A stretch of DNA of 8,189 nucleotides, taken from NCBI GenBank assembly GCA_903927685.1, contig CAIYOB010000308.1, forward strand, positions 1 through 8,189. The letters are read 5' to 3'. Under the pieces are notes generated by a model. That model ran no database searches and was not told where the DNA came from. It saw nothing but the letters and a program-made list of their open reading frames with translations. Source of the DNA: an uncultured Planctomycetaceae bacterium. GTDB taxonomy: Bacteria; Planctomycetota; Planctomycetia; Pirellulales; Pirellulaceae. This document shows, piece by piece, positions 1 to 7,333 of the stretch; within the stretch, counting starts at the first letter, position 1, and every line of letters begins with the position of its first letter. The position numbers and the translations under genes were made by a program.

Positions 1-539
1 CGCTGAGCGCCGCACCAGCCGCCGCCGACCCCCAGGCTGCGGATGCCCCGCCTTTTCCGTCCGTCCAGATCGACCCACACCAGACCGTCGCCCGACTCGG
101 CCACATGACTGCAGATCAGCACCAGCGGCTTGGCCGGCAGCGCGGGGTCGATGATCAGCAGATCCGGCACGCGAATGCCTTGGCTGACGTCCGAGCCGCC
201 CTCCTTCCACATCTGCATCAGCTGGGCCGAGGGTTCCGGCTGGCTGCGCCGGAACAGGGTGCCAAGGATGCCCGGACACGGCGAGCTGTCCGGCCGTCCA
301 TCGCCCTCACAGATCAGGGTGCGGATGCCCCAGCGAGGGTCGGGCGGCGTCATGAGCTGCATGTAGTAGCGTGCAAAGCGCTGCAGGACATCGGACTCGG
401 ACCGGTCTTCGGCCTGGCCGTTTTGGACAGGGCGATCCAGGCGTTCAAGGCGGTCGCTGCGGCGTCTTGCGGCTGCAGGCTCTCGCCCCAGGTGGAAGGC
501 CGGATGGCCCAGGTGCGACGGCCCGGGCCGATTGGACAT
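1..539 (-). CDS. 5' part of a hypothetical protein, cut by the left edge; possibly heparinase-like, possibly frameshifted
   Basis: On the minus strand an open frame runs from an ATG at 539-537 off the left edge, giving about 179 residues. The sequence GGGGAGG lies directly against this ATG with almost no spacing, so the start is uncertain; the same frame stays open upstream to a stop at 663-665. From about base 395 down to 1 the product reads like a normal protein, including RYYMQLMTPPDPRWGIRTLI, then a CPGILGTLF segment and a W-K-E-G-G-S-D-V stretch, followed by strand-like segments (LLIIDPALP, LVWVDLDG). From memory the TPPDPRWG region resembles heparinase II/III-like and polysaccharide-lyase-type planctomycete proteins, but this is weak. 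The first 45 or so residues are rich in Arg, Pro and His, as expected from a wrong frame, whereas the frame ending with a stop at 350-352 reads more naturally over 530-430. I infer a frameshift near 395-430, so this may be a pseudogene or carry a sequencing error. Confidence 0.45.
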   Translation of the reverse strand, partial: MSNRPGPSHLGHPAFHLGREPAAARRRSDRLERLDRPVQNGQAEDRSESDVLQRFARYYMQLMTPPDPRWGIRTLICEGDGRPDSSPCPGILGTLFRRSQPEPSAQLMQMWKEGGSDVSQGIRVPDLLIIDPALPAKPLVLICSHVAESGDGLVWVDLDGRKRRGIRSLGVGGGWCGAQ

Positions 540-763
540 CCTCCCCTGTAGCTTCCGTGACCAAGCCGGTTTTCTTCCGTTGTCCTTTCTTGCGCATACG
601 GCCTCACGGCCTGGTTCCACCCCGCAGTTCGAGGCCCGTACCCGTTGCGGCTGCGCTGAGGATTACCCGGCGCAGGACCACCCCCGTCGCCCCCGCCCGC
701 ACCCGCTCGCCGGGATGGCCGGAGGCCGGGACAAGTCTTCCCAGAGTTCGGCGGCCTGGTCTC

Positions 764-964
764 GCCGGGCTGGCTTCGGATCGGGTTGTCCAGCACCAGG
801 TAGGGTCCAAAGTTGGCCAATTGGATGGCGTGATCACCGGTGTAATCCACGATCCGGTTGCCGCTGATCGTCGTGGGACTGCCCCTGCTGTGCCCGCTCC
901 AATCGAGGACGCTTCGCAGCAGGCTTGTTGCGAACGAGAGGTAACGGTTCCTTCGACTTGGATG
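764..964 (-). pseudogene. Remnant of a right-handed parallel beta-helix protein
   Basis: Read on the minus strand after a stop at 965-967, the frame gives protein-like sequence with TISGNRIVDYTGDHAIQLAN followed by FGPYLVLDNPIRS. The G-N-x-I and D-N-x-I-R turns spaced about one coil apart are typical of parallel beta-helix (pectate-lyase-like) proteins, and third codon positions are GC-rich. Downstream of about base 764 the same frame stays open to a stop at 350-352, but it becomes Gly, Pro and Arg rich and loses the pattern. There is no plausible start: the segment begins 27 bases after the stop of the LRR gene, so its 5' part is missing. I infer a truncated, decayed gene. It could be the upstream half of the same ancestral gene whose later part lies at 1-539. 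No intact gene is visible anywhere between 540 and 994, and I cannot assign 540-763 to anything. Confidence 0.45.
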
Positions 965-1002
965 TCACGGACCAGCCCCGAAGAGGCTCACTCGTCAGTG
1001 AC
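964..1002 (-). terminator. Possible stem-loop terminator after the LRR gene
   Basis: On the minus strand GTCAC (1002-998) can pair with GTGAC (968-964), enclosing a small hairpin with AGCC and GGCT arms around a short loop (988-974). The structure overlaps the stop codon of the LRR gene at 997-995. There is no T-rich tail, so it does not meet the usual rule for a factor-independent terminator and could be chance in GC-rich DNA. Confidence 0.22.
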
Positions 1003-2617
1003 GCTCGCTCAGTTCGAATTCCACGTCCAGCAGGCTTGGCACAGCGGCCAACAGCACGCGGAGTCCGTCATCGGTGTACCCCGTACTGCCGCTGAGGTCC
1101 AAGCGGCGGAGCTTCTTCAGGCCCTCCAGCATTCTCAGACGTTGATCGGTGACGGAGCCGCTGATCGTCAAGTCTTCCAGGTTCGCCAACAGGGGGAATC
1201 GGGCCAACACTTCGTCCATTGAGGGTTCCGTTGAGAGGTCCAGTTTCAGAACACGCAACTGGTTCAGTTCGCCAATGACCCCCAGCCCTTTGGGAGTCAC
1301 CGCATGCCCATTGGCCGGCGTCTCGAGGCAACCCGAAAGATCCAGCCGCGTGAGCTTGCCGAAATTCCGCAAGACATCCAGACCGGCATCCGACACCCAA
1401 GCGCCGTATTCGCAGATCTCCAGCGACTCGAGTTGCCGCCAGCCGGCCAGGGCTCGCAAGCCCTCGTCGCCGAGTTTCACAGCGCAGGCGCCCGATAGCG
1501 TCAGTGCCCGCAGGGACGACAGGCCCGCGATGGCTTTCACGTCCTGATCAACGGCGCCGACCAGGGACAGATGCGTCAGCTTGGGCAGCGACTTCAACCA
1601 ACGGAGACTGCGCGGCCGGCCGTCATCATCCCAATGTCGGTCAACGTCGATGCGGACGCGTTCGATGTTTCTGCACGACTTCAGATCGAGAGCAGCGACG
1701 GTGGAATGAGGCAGCGTCAGTTCGCGCAAGGTCTCTGGAAGACGGATCGGCTCTGACGTGCCGTCACCGGGGTCGGAAACCCGCAGTCGCTTCAGGCCAG
1801 CCAATACGGACAGATCGGCCGCTTCAACTCGATCAACATCCAAGTGCTCCAGGGCTGGCAAAACCTGCAACGCGGTCAAGTCCTCGGCGTTCAGCGTAGC
1901 CAGACTCAGCAGCCGCAGACGTTGGAGCCCCCGCAGTCTGGCTACGGCCGTTTCCGTCATGACCTTGCTCAGGTGCAGATCCAGCTCCTCCAAACGGCTG
2001 AGCGAGCCGATGGAGTCCAACGACGCGGCGCCCAACTCCGCACCCGAAAGCGCGAGTCGACGCAAGTTTGTCAGCTCGCGAAGATGGGCCAAGCCCCGAT
2101 CACCCAGGGCTTCTTCGGTCGAGCCGAACGAGCCCAATTGCAGGTCTTCCAGTTCGCGCAAGGAACAAATGGCTTGGACTCCGGCGTCCGTAGTACTCCA
2201 CGGAAAGACGAACCGTCGAAGATGGAGGACTGCGAGATTGCGGAATCCTTGCGGCGAAAGCCGGCTGAAGTAGCCCTCCTCGGTACCCCAATACGAGTCA
2301 ATTTGGACGCTTTCCACAGATGCCAAATTGCGGAGGAAACTGAGATTGACGTCAGTCACGTCCTCACCCCGGATGAATTCGCAGCGGAGGCTCGCGATTC
2401 GCCAGCCATCCTGTTGCCGCGTGAGGCGGACATCAGCAGCAGCAGAACACCGGCCCGGGAGGAGGTTCCTGCACTGAGCCACGATGTCGCTCGCATCACC
2501 CGTTGGTCGGCTTGCGCCTACGGCTTCATCCGCATCCTGGGGCACTTCGGAATCTCGCCGGCAGGCGGCGCCGAGCAGACAAGCCAGGACAATCAGCACG
2601 ACCGCGCGCTCAATCAT
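995..2617 (-). CDS. Leucine-rich repeat lipoprotein
   Basis: This 540-residue protein has no recognised enzymatic domain. Residues 1-18 (MIERAVVLIVLACLLGAA) form a short signal peptide followed by Cys19. The lipobox-like LLGAAC has Gly at -3 instead of Leu, so membrane anchoring is likely but not certain. A charged linker (20-42) leads to about ten to fifteen irregular leucine-rich repeats from about residue 90 to the end, for example LTNLRRLALSG (183-193), LSRLEELDLHLS (206-217), LTRLDLSGC (422-430) and LKKLRRLDLSG (500-510). Many have the D-x-G-L-x-x-L start common in planctomycete LRR proteins. Such repeats usually form a curved protein-binding surface; the partner is unknown. The frame is open for 55 codons upstream, but I chose the ATG at 2617 because GAGG lies seven bases before it and the signal peptide begins there. 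It shares its strand with the hydrolase gene 273 bases upstream, so co-transcription is possible but the gap is long. The LRR call is firm; the biological role is not known. Confidence 0.88.
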   Translation of the reverse strand: MIERAVVLIVLACLLGAACRRDSEVPQDADEAVGASRPTGDASDIVAQCRNLLPGRCSAAADVRLTRQQDGWRIASLRCEFIRGEDVTDVNLSFLRNLASVESVQIDSYWGTEEGYFSRLSPQGFRNLAVLHLRRFVFPWSTTDAGVQAICSLRELEDLQLGSFGSTEEALGDRGLAHLRELTNLRRLALSGAELGAASLDSIGSLSRLEELDLHLSKVMTETAVARLRGLQRLRLLSLATLNAEDLTALQVLPALEHLDVDRVEAADLSVLAGLKRLRVSDPGDGTSEPIRLPETLRELTLPHSTVAALDLKSCRNIERVRIDVDRHWDDDGRPRSLRWLKSLPKLTHLSLVGAVDQDVKAIAGLSSLRALTLSGACAVKLGDEGLRALAGWRQLESLEICEYGAWVSDAGLDVLRNFGKLTRLDLSGCLETPANGHAVTPKGLGVIGELNQLRVLKLDLSTEPSMDEVLARFPLLANLEDLTISGSVTDQRLRMLEGLKKLRRLDLSGSTGYTDDGLRVLLAAVPSLLDVEFELSERH

Positions 2618-2624
2618 AGGTCGA

Positions 2625-2628
2625 CCTC
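2625..2628 (-). promoter_or_regulatory. Ribosome binding site of the LRR lipoprotein gene
   Basis: On the minus strand GAGG is followed by seven bases and then the ATG at 2617-2615. It is the best-placed Shine-Dalgarno match in the window, and it supports this start over the upstream in-frame ATG at 2782. Confidence 0.55.
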
Positions 2629-2744
2629 GTAGCTTGGTGATTAGGATAACCGATGCGCCGGCGTGTTCAATAACGGGCGGCGGGGCGGGTGTTGGCCGGG
2701 CCGCAACGAATACAAGGCTGCCGGATGGGACAGGAGCCCTCCCC

Positions 2745-2796
2745 CCCCCATCGGTTCCCTCGTCTTCGATGGGGGAGAGCATCGCCCCTCCCCATC
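2745..2796 (-). other. Two mutually exclusive GC-rich hairpins in the 273-base gap 2618-2890
   Basis: Three short arms overlap in pairing potential. On the plus strand CCCCCATCG (2745-2753) pairs perfectly with CGATGGGGG (2767-2775). The second arm, extended to 2777, can instead pair with CTCCCCATC (2788-2796), leaving one bulged G. The first arm lies at the end of a run of nine C (2741-2749). On the minus strand this sits downstream of the hydrolase stop (2891) and about 130 bases upstream of the LRR start (2617), so it could end one transcript or shape the leader of the next. There is no T-tract. The rest of 2618-2890 shows no gene or recognisable promoter. Confidence 0.3.
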
Positions 2797-2890
2797 CGCA
2801 AAGCAGCGCAAGAGCGAGATCGTACCTCGCCCGGATTCCATTCCGACTCCAGCGTCCATCGCAGGTCGAGGAGACTCGGAAAGCGAACAG

Positions 2891-5749
2891 TCATGGTGTT
2901 GTCACCTGCAGGGAGACTCGCCCGACGGGCCGGAGCCGAACCGGTCCCAACAGGCCGGAGGGCCGGGCATACTCACCCGGCTGTAAGTGGTTCTTGAGGA
3001 TGTTGGGCACATCAATGCGGAGCTGATTCCGGCCGGGCTGGACGTGGCCGGTCAGATCGAGACCATGCGGTGGGAACCAGCTGGTACCGACTCGGCGGCC
3101 GTTCAACCACACGTCGGCCAACTCGTAGACCTCGCCCAGTTCCAGCCGCAGGCCCACGTCTTCGCGGACGAACTCCGGCGGCAGATCGAACGACGTCCCG
3201 TAGCGGGCGAGTCCCGCGTACGTTCGCAGTCCCGGGATTTCGCGCCAGGACACGAGCTTGTCCAACTCAACCTCCACCGACGCATCCAAACCGACCCCTT
3301 GGCTTGGGTCGGCGGCGAGCGTCCAGGGACCGTTCAAGTCAAGCTGTGGAGGCAGCGCCGCGCGACACTCGCGGGTCTGGCCGTCTGAGAGTTCCACGCG
3401 GCAAGGCCCAGAGGCGTCGAGCCAGACGCGGAGCTGACCGTCGGGATCGTACGCGGCGTGGCCGCCTTCGCACCGCACGGCGTGCAGCGACGGTTTGGCG
3501 CGCGTGAAGACCACGAGCGCCGATTCGTGCGGATTGAGCGTCAGGGAGACGGCTGTGCGTCCTTGCTCGCCTCGATACTGGCCCGTCGGCAGGCAAGTGC
3601 CGGTGTCGACGTTCCAGAGTTCGGGCACGAGCTCCGCGTGCGGGAACGAGACTTCACCCCGGAACGCTTCTTCCCAGTTCGTCAGGAGGTAGATCTCGCC
3701 GCCAGACACGCGCCGGTGTTGGAAACTGAGATTCGCGGACGCGGGAAGGCAGCGGACCGACTGGGCATCGGTTAGCGCCTTCTGCCAGCCTTGGGCTCGG
3801 GCATCGACGACCTTTCCGTTCTCAATCGCGGTGCGGAACGCAGAACGCAACCCCTCGGCGTCGGCTGAGTCGCGAACCGCAGACCAATCGTCGGGCATCG
3901 AGTGGCAGCAGACCAGGACGATCCCGCCCCGGACCAGTTCCAGGATGCGTCGGGCCTCGTCCGGCGTCCGCACATCGTCGATCAACACCAGCCGCGCGAA
4001 GTTGTACGGAGTTTTGCCGCCCTGCTTCTTCAGCATGCGCAGCGTGTACAGATTAGCCGCATCGATCGCATTGAGGGCCGACGCCGGTTGGTCGGCCGCC
4101 TGGTTGTAGGGCCCGTCGGGCGGATTGGGCCGGACGGGGTAGACCAGCGCATCGGCCACCGGCGCACCGGATTGGAGAACCCATTGCATCCGCGCGAGCC
4201 AGTTGCTCAGCGGCTTTATGTACGGCCACCAGGGCACATGGCGATTCAAGTGGACTTCGGCATAGATTCGCCAACCGGGCGGCGGCACGCCGAGCGGCGA
4301 ATAGCCGAAGCTATGCATTTGGATCCGGTTGACGCCCCGCGCGAAATGGGCGCCCGCGTGCCAGCGAAGCAGCGCCGGATTCGTTTCCCATTGCCGCTGC
4401 GGATCCGCCAGCGGCCCCGTGTGCACCCGCTGCTGGCCGTCTCGATCCAGATTCCGGCCATGGCCGCTGAGGAACGTGAACGCCTCGGCGCTGACGATCG
4501 GTTTGCCCAATGCATGAGCCGTCCAGACCGCCTCGGGCAGAAAGACTTCTTCTTCAATCTCTGGGACGTCCGACTCGGCAAAGGCCTCGAAGCAATCCCG
4601 CGCCAGGCCGCGGCCGCGGACTTGCGGCCGGTGACGCAGTCCGCGGGCGTGAAGATAGCCGGCAAACGTCTGGAAGAAGTTCTCGCGGATGACGACCCGC
4701 TCGGCCGCTTCCAGGTCGGCGACGACCTGCTGTTGTCCCGGCCCGTATCCGAGCAGCGCGTGCATTTTCTCCCGCAAGTCGTAGCCGGCCGACTTGGCAA
4801 ATGCCTCGAGGATGGCGGGGCTCCAGTAGCGGTTCCCGCCGCGCTCGTACTCCCAGCTGTCCGAGGTCACCTCCGTGAGGGTCGTGCCATAGTACTTGCT
4901 CAGGCTCGGGTCCAGCCGGGCGAAGACATGGTTGAGGTGGAAGAGCACCGCTTCGCGGGAGCCCGGATCGGCTTCGGGGCCGTTGCCCTTATCGCACAGC
5001 CCGCCCAGCGTCACGCGAAAAGTGCCGATCAGCCACTGGCCTTCGGGAACGTCCCAGCGCACGGAGCCGTTTTCGCCCTGCCATTGGATGCTGCCGGTCA
5101 GTGAGCGAAACGAACCCGCCGCGACGGTCTTGCCGTCGCCAAGCGGATTGATTTTCCATGCCAGAACCATCGAGTCAGGCGGAAGCCCCTGTTCCTCGAA
5201 GATCGACGTCCCGGAGATTTCCCGAGCCTGCCAGGCAAGGTGCTTCGAGCCGTATTGCGGCGTGATCCAGGGTCCGCCCGGCGGCCATCCCATGCCCGTG
5301 CCGATCGCCAGACGCAGTTCCAGCCGCTGGGCCTCGGCGCAGGTGTGCTCCAACGCATCGACAAACTCGGGGGAGAGAAACTCCAGCCGCTTCTGGCCCA
5401 GCCGGCTCCAGCCCTCGGGATCGAACCCTGGTCCGGGCTTCCCGGAAAAGCCGTGCAGCGAAAGGAACCGCAATTCGACGCCGGCGATGCCGGCGGCGGC
5501 CATTTCCTCCAGTTCCCGCGTGATCTCGTCCTTGGACATGACGTTGTCGAAGAAGATCCAGAACACCCAGGGGCCCGCCGCGCGCGGCGGCGCGGCGAAG
5601 CCCTGACGCAGCGATTCGATGTCTGCCGCCCGGTACGAATCGATTGCGGACAGGGACGGTCCTTGGCGGGGCGTATCGGCGGCCCCCACGGGATCTCCGG
5701 CCAGAGCCGGAGTAAGGATCGCAGCCAGGATTGCCAGGTTGTGTAGCAT
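2891..5749 (-). CDS. Secreted GH106-like alpha-L-rhamnosidase
   Basis: This 952-residue protein probably removes terminal alpha-L-rhamnose from plant, algal or bacterial glycans outside the cytoplasm. A hydrophobic N-terminus (LAILAAILTPALA, residues 5-17) looks like a signal peptide, though its start lacks Lys or Arg. The catalytic region begins near 58 with GPWVFWIFFDN and EMAAAGIAGVELRF (82-95). It continues with GTGMGWPPGGPWITP (150-164), SDSWEYERGGNRYW (296-309), SDVPEIEEEVFLPE (393-406) and SAEAFTFLSG (420-429), an order I associate with GH106. Acidic residues in these last three blocks (E300, E302, E397, E399, E422) are the candidates for catalysis; I cannot say which act. A Rossmann-like stretch (about 585-620) follows. 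The C-terminal part (about 803-950), with GPWTL, LELGEVYELADVWLNGRRVG and PGRNQLRIDVPN, is a galactose-binding-like beta-sandwich of the type found in GH2 and GH106. The frame is open 191 codons further upstream, but that part overlaps the transporter gene and is Arg and Pro rich, so I chose the ATG at 5749, where the signal peptide begins. Family membership is likely; the exact substrate is inferred. Confidence 0.85.
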   Translation of the reverse strand: MLHNLAILAAILTPALAGDPVGAADTPRQGPSLSAIDSYRAADIESLRQGFAAPPRAAGPWVFWIFFDNVMSKDEITRELEEMAAAGIAGVELRFLSLHGFSGKPGPGFDPEGWSRLGQKRLEFLSPEFVDALEHTCAEAQRLELRLAIGTGMGWPPGGPWITPQYGSKHLAWQAREISGTSIFEEQGLPPDSMVLAWKINPLGDGKTVAAGSFRSLTGSIQWQGENGSVRWDVPEGQWLIGTFRVTLGGLCDKGNGPEADPGSREAVLFHLNHVFARLDPSLSKYYGTTLTEVTSDSWEYERGGNRYWSPAILEAFAKSAGYDLREKMHALLGYGPGQQQVVADLEAAERVVIRENFFQTFAGYLHARGLRHRPQVRGRGLARDCFEAFAESDVPEIEEEVFLPEAVWTAHALGKPIVSAEAFTFLSGHGRNLDRDGQQRVHTGPLADPQRQWETNPALLRWHAGAHFARGVNRIQMHSFGYSPLGVPPPGWRIYAEVHLNRHVPWWPYIKPLSNWLARMQWVLQSGAPVADALVYPVRPNPPDGPYNQAADQPASALNAIDAANLYTLRMLKKQGGKTPYNFARLVLIDDVRTPDEARRILELVRGGIVLVCCHSMPDDWSAVRDSADAEGLRSAFRTAIENGKVVDARAQGWQKALTDAQSVRCLPASANLSFQHRRVSGGEIYLLTNWEEAFRGEVSFPHAELVPELWNVDTGTCLPTGQYRGEQGRTAVSLTLNPHESALVVFTRAKPSLHAVRCEGGHAAYDPDGQLRVWLDASGPCRVELSDGQTRECRAALPPQLDLNGPWTLAADPSQGVGLDASVEVELDKLVSWREIPGLRTYAGLARYGTSFDLPPEFVREDVGLRLELGEVYELADVWLNGRRVGTSWFPPHGLDLTGHVQPGRNQLRIDVPNILKNHLQPGEYARPSGLLGPVRLRPVGRVSLQVTTP

Positions 5750-5835
5750 GGGTCGAGCCCTGCCTGTGGGGAGACATTGCCATCCGTTGAATGACCGAAC
5801 GAAACCGGAGGTCAATCCGCCGGATCGCGAGTTCG

Positions 5836-6867
5836 TCAAGATTGTGGTTTCAGGTGGCCGCGCCGGCCTTGCTTCATCAGCCCCAGGCCCGCGATGGTCA
5901 AGGCCACGCCGACGGCCAGTTCGCGGGAAGGCGCCTCGTGAAAGAGCAGCACTCCGGCCAGCGCGGCCATCGTCGCTTGCGTGGCGTTCAAGGCGTTGAC
6001 GTACACCAGGTTCGCCACCTGGAGGGCCTTGGTCAGGGCCAGGAACGCGATCGCGTTGAAAAGTCCCGCGGCCAGCATCATCGCGAAATCGTCCGGCGAC
6101 GTGTTCCACATCCCTTGCCAACCGATCCGCCAACCGCTCCAGGCGCCCAGGCTGAGCGCCCCCAGCAGGCTGACGGTCAGCAGCGTGATCGACAGCGAGG
6201 CGCGGCCCTTGACTCCGTACCGGATGACCACTCCCAGGATCGAATAGGCCAAGCCAGACAGCATGGCTCCGGCCACTCCCAGCGCGACCAGCCACTCGGC
6301 CCCTTGCTCCGGCGCCGCACAACCCGCGACCGAACGGTACGCGTCAGTTGCTCCCGACGACAACACGGTGATCGCGACGATCAAGGTGAGTACGGCCACC
6401 AGCATCCGCACCGTCAGCGGTTCGTGCAACAGCAGGCGTCCCATCAGGGCACCGCCCAGGATCATCGTCCCCAACGTCAAGGGCACGGCCAGCGCCAGGC
6501 CGACGACGCCCAGTGACCACTGGAAAACGACATTGCCGATCAGTTGTCCGATCAAGGCGCCCATGGCCAGCAGCCATAGCACATGCCATTCGGGCAGGAC
6601 TTTCTGACGGCGGCAGGCTTGGACGACGACCCAGGGTGTGACCAGCGCCAGAGTCGGAATCGCCTTCATGGCGGAAACCCAGATCGGGTCGCAGTCCGAC
6701 ACGGCCCGCAAGCAAGCGTTGGCGGCGGTATAGCCCACGGCGGAGAACAGGCCGCACAGCGTTCCGAAGACGGCATGCGACGGTGGGGCGGCGGGAACGG
6801 ATACGGCGGTCGGTTTATCCAAGAGGTGAGCGACTTTGCAGCTGAGTTGTAAGAGACGTTGGCCCAT
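5836..6867 (-). CDS. EamA/DMT-superfamily transporter
   Basis: This 343-residue inner-membrane protein has about ten hydrophobic helices (near residues 33-52, 62-83, 96-115, 120-142, 154-171, 192-216, 225-245, 259-280, 286-307 and 316-333). They form two similar halves of five, as in the drug/metabolite transporter superfamily. Signs of the family are the ends of the two halves, LGGALMGRLLLHEPLTVRML (137-156) and ALAGVLLFHEAPSRELAVGV (302-321), each with the conserved L-x-H/F-x-E near a helix end. Members move amino acids, sugars, nucleotides or drugs, and the substrate cannot be read from sequence. The start is unsure: an ATG at 6969 would add 34 residues (MGWPNPASRR...), but neither site has a clear ribosome binding site, and the extension is polar and not protein-like. 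The stop lies 86 bases before the hydrolase start on the same strand, so a shared transcript is plausible. A role in handling the hydrolase's products is only a guess. Confidence 0.85.
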   Translation of the reverse strand: MGQRLLQLSCKVAHLLDKPTAVSVPAAPPSHAVFGTLCGLFSAVGYTAANACLRAVSDCDPIWVSAMKAIPTLALVTPWVVVQACRRQKVLPEWHVLWLLAMGALIGQLIGNVVFQWSLGVVGLALAVPLTLGTMILGGALMGRLLLHEPLTVRMLVAVLTLIVAITVLSSGATDAYRSVAGCAAPEQGAEWLVALGVAGAMLSGLAYSILGVVIRYGVKGRASLSITLLTVSLLGALSLGAWSGWRIGWQGMWNTSPDDFAMMLAAGLFNAIAFLALTKALQVANLVYVNALNATQATMAALAGVLLFHEAPSRELAVGVALTIAGLGLMKQGRRGHLKPQS

Positions 6868-7333
6868 CCGGTCGGGATCCGGCTCGGGCTGTCGGCGGTC
6901 TGCGAACAGCCCGTTCGTGCGTGCGAATTTGTCATCGTACCGGCGCGATGCGGGGTTTGGCCAGCCCATGACGCGGCGGCTGCGAAGTTGCGTAACCTCT
7001 CCGCCGAGCTTGCTCCCACTCGCTGGCGCTTCGGGCTCCAGTCGGTGTGCCAGCTTGCGTCGCGATCAACGACGGCAGCCACTGGGGGCTCGCTGCACTC
7101 GACCCCAGCCACGTGGCGTTTGGCCGTGACGCTGCATGAGGCACCCGGGCCCGATTCTCAGTCCTGTCGCTGCTAGCACTGGCCACAGCCGGAATCCCAG
7201 CGCCGCGGATCACGGTTCGGTCCGGGCTTCCGGTTCAACTTGCCGGGGGCAACCAGCCGATTCCAAGAGTAGATCCAGTGTCTGCGAAGCTCTTGACCCA
7301 GAGACGGCGGACGCACAACGTTCGCATTTTACG
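6868..7333. other. Divergent intergenic region with a repeat-like motif
   Basis: This 466-base stretch separates the left-pointing transporter from the right-pointing kinase and should hold both promoters, but I see no convincing -35/-10 pair. A weak TTGACC at 7293-7298 is followed 17 bases later by CAACGT, a poor -10. At 7017-7034 lies ACTCGCTGGCGCTTCGGG. From memory, close variants of its complement (CCGAAGCGCCAGCGAGT) recur between genes in planctomycete genomes. No second copy occurs in this window. The frame of the kinase stays open upstream to an ATG at 7136, but codon use there is not coding-like. No RNA gene was recognised. Confidence 0.4.

Noticed and set aside
371..1222. A 283-codon open frame on the plus strand across the gene-poor left region
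   Set aside because: Its product is low in hydrophobic residues and rich in Arg, Gly and Pro. It runs antisense into the LRR gene and over the beta-helix remnant, whose minus-strand translation is far more protein-like.
1001..2500. Repeated short patterns in the LRR gene as possible DNA repeats or a CRISPR array
   Set aside because: The similarity is at protein level with irregular spacing. No near-identical direct DNA repeats with regular spacers were found.
1844..2632. A 262-codon open frame on the plus strand
   Set aside because: It is antisense to the LRR lipoprotein, is rich in Gln and Arg, and has no recognisable motif.
2618..2782. A longer start for the LRR protein at 2782
   Set aside because: It adds 55 residues ahead of a clear signal peptide, whereas the ATG at 2617 has a well-placed GAGG.
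3902..5104. A 400-codon open frame on the plus strand
   Set aside because: It lies wholly antisense to the GH106-like gene, whose motifs are clear. Its product is rich in Arg, Pro and Gly, as expected for the shadow of a GC-rich gene.
5750..6322. A 191-codon upstream extension of the hydrolase frame
   Set aside because: It overlaps the transporter gene on the same strand in another frame, is Arg and Gly rich, and would bury the signal peptide.
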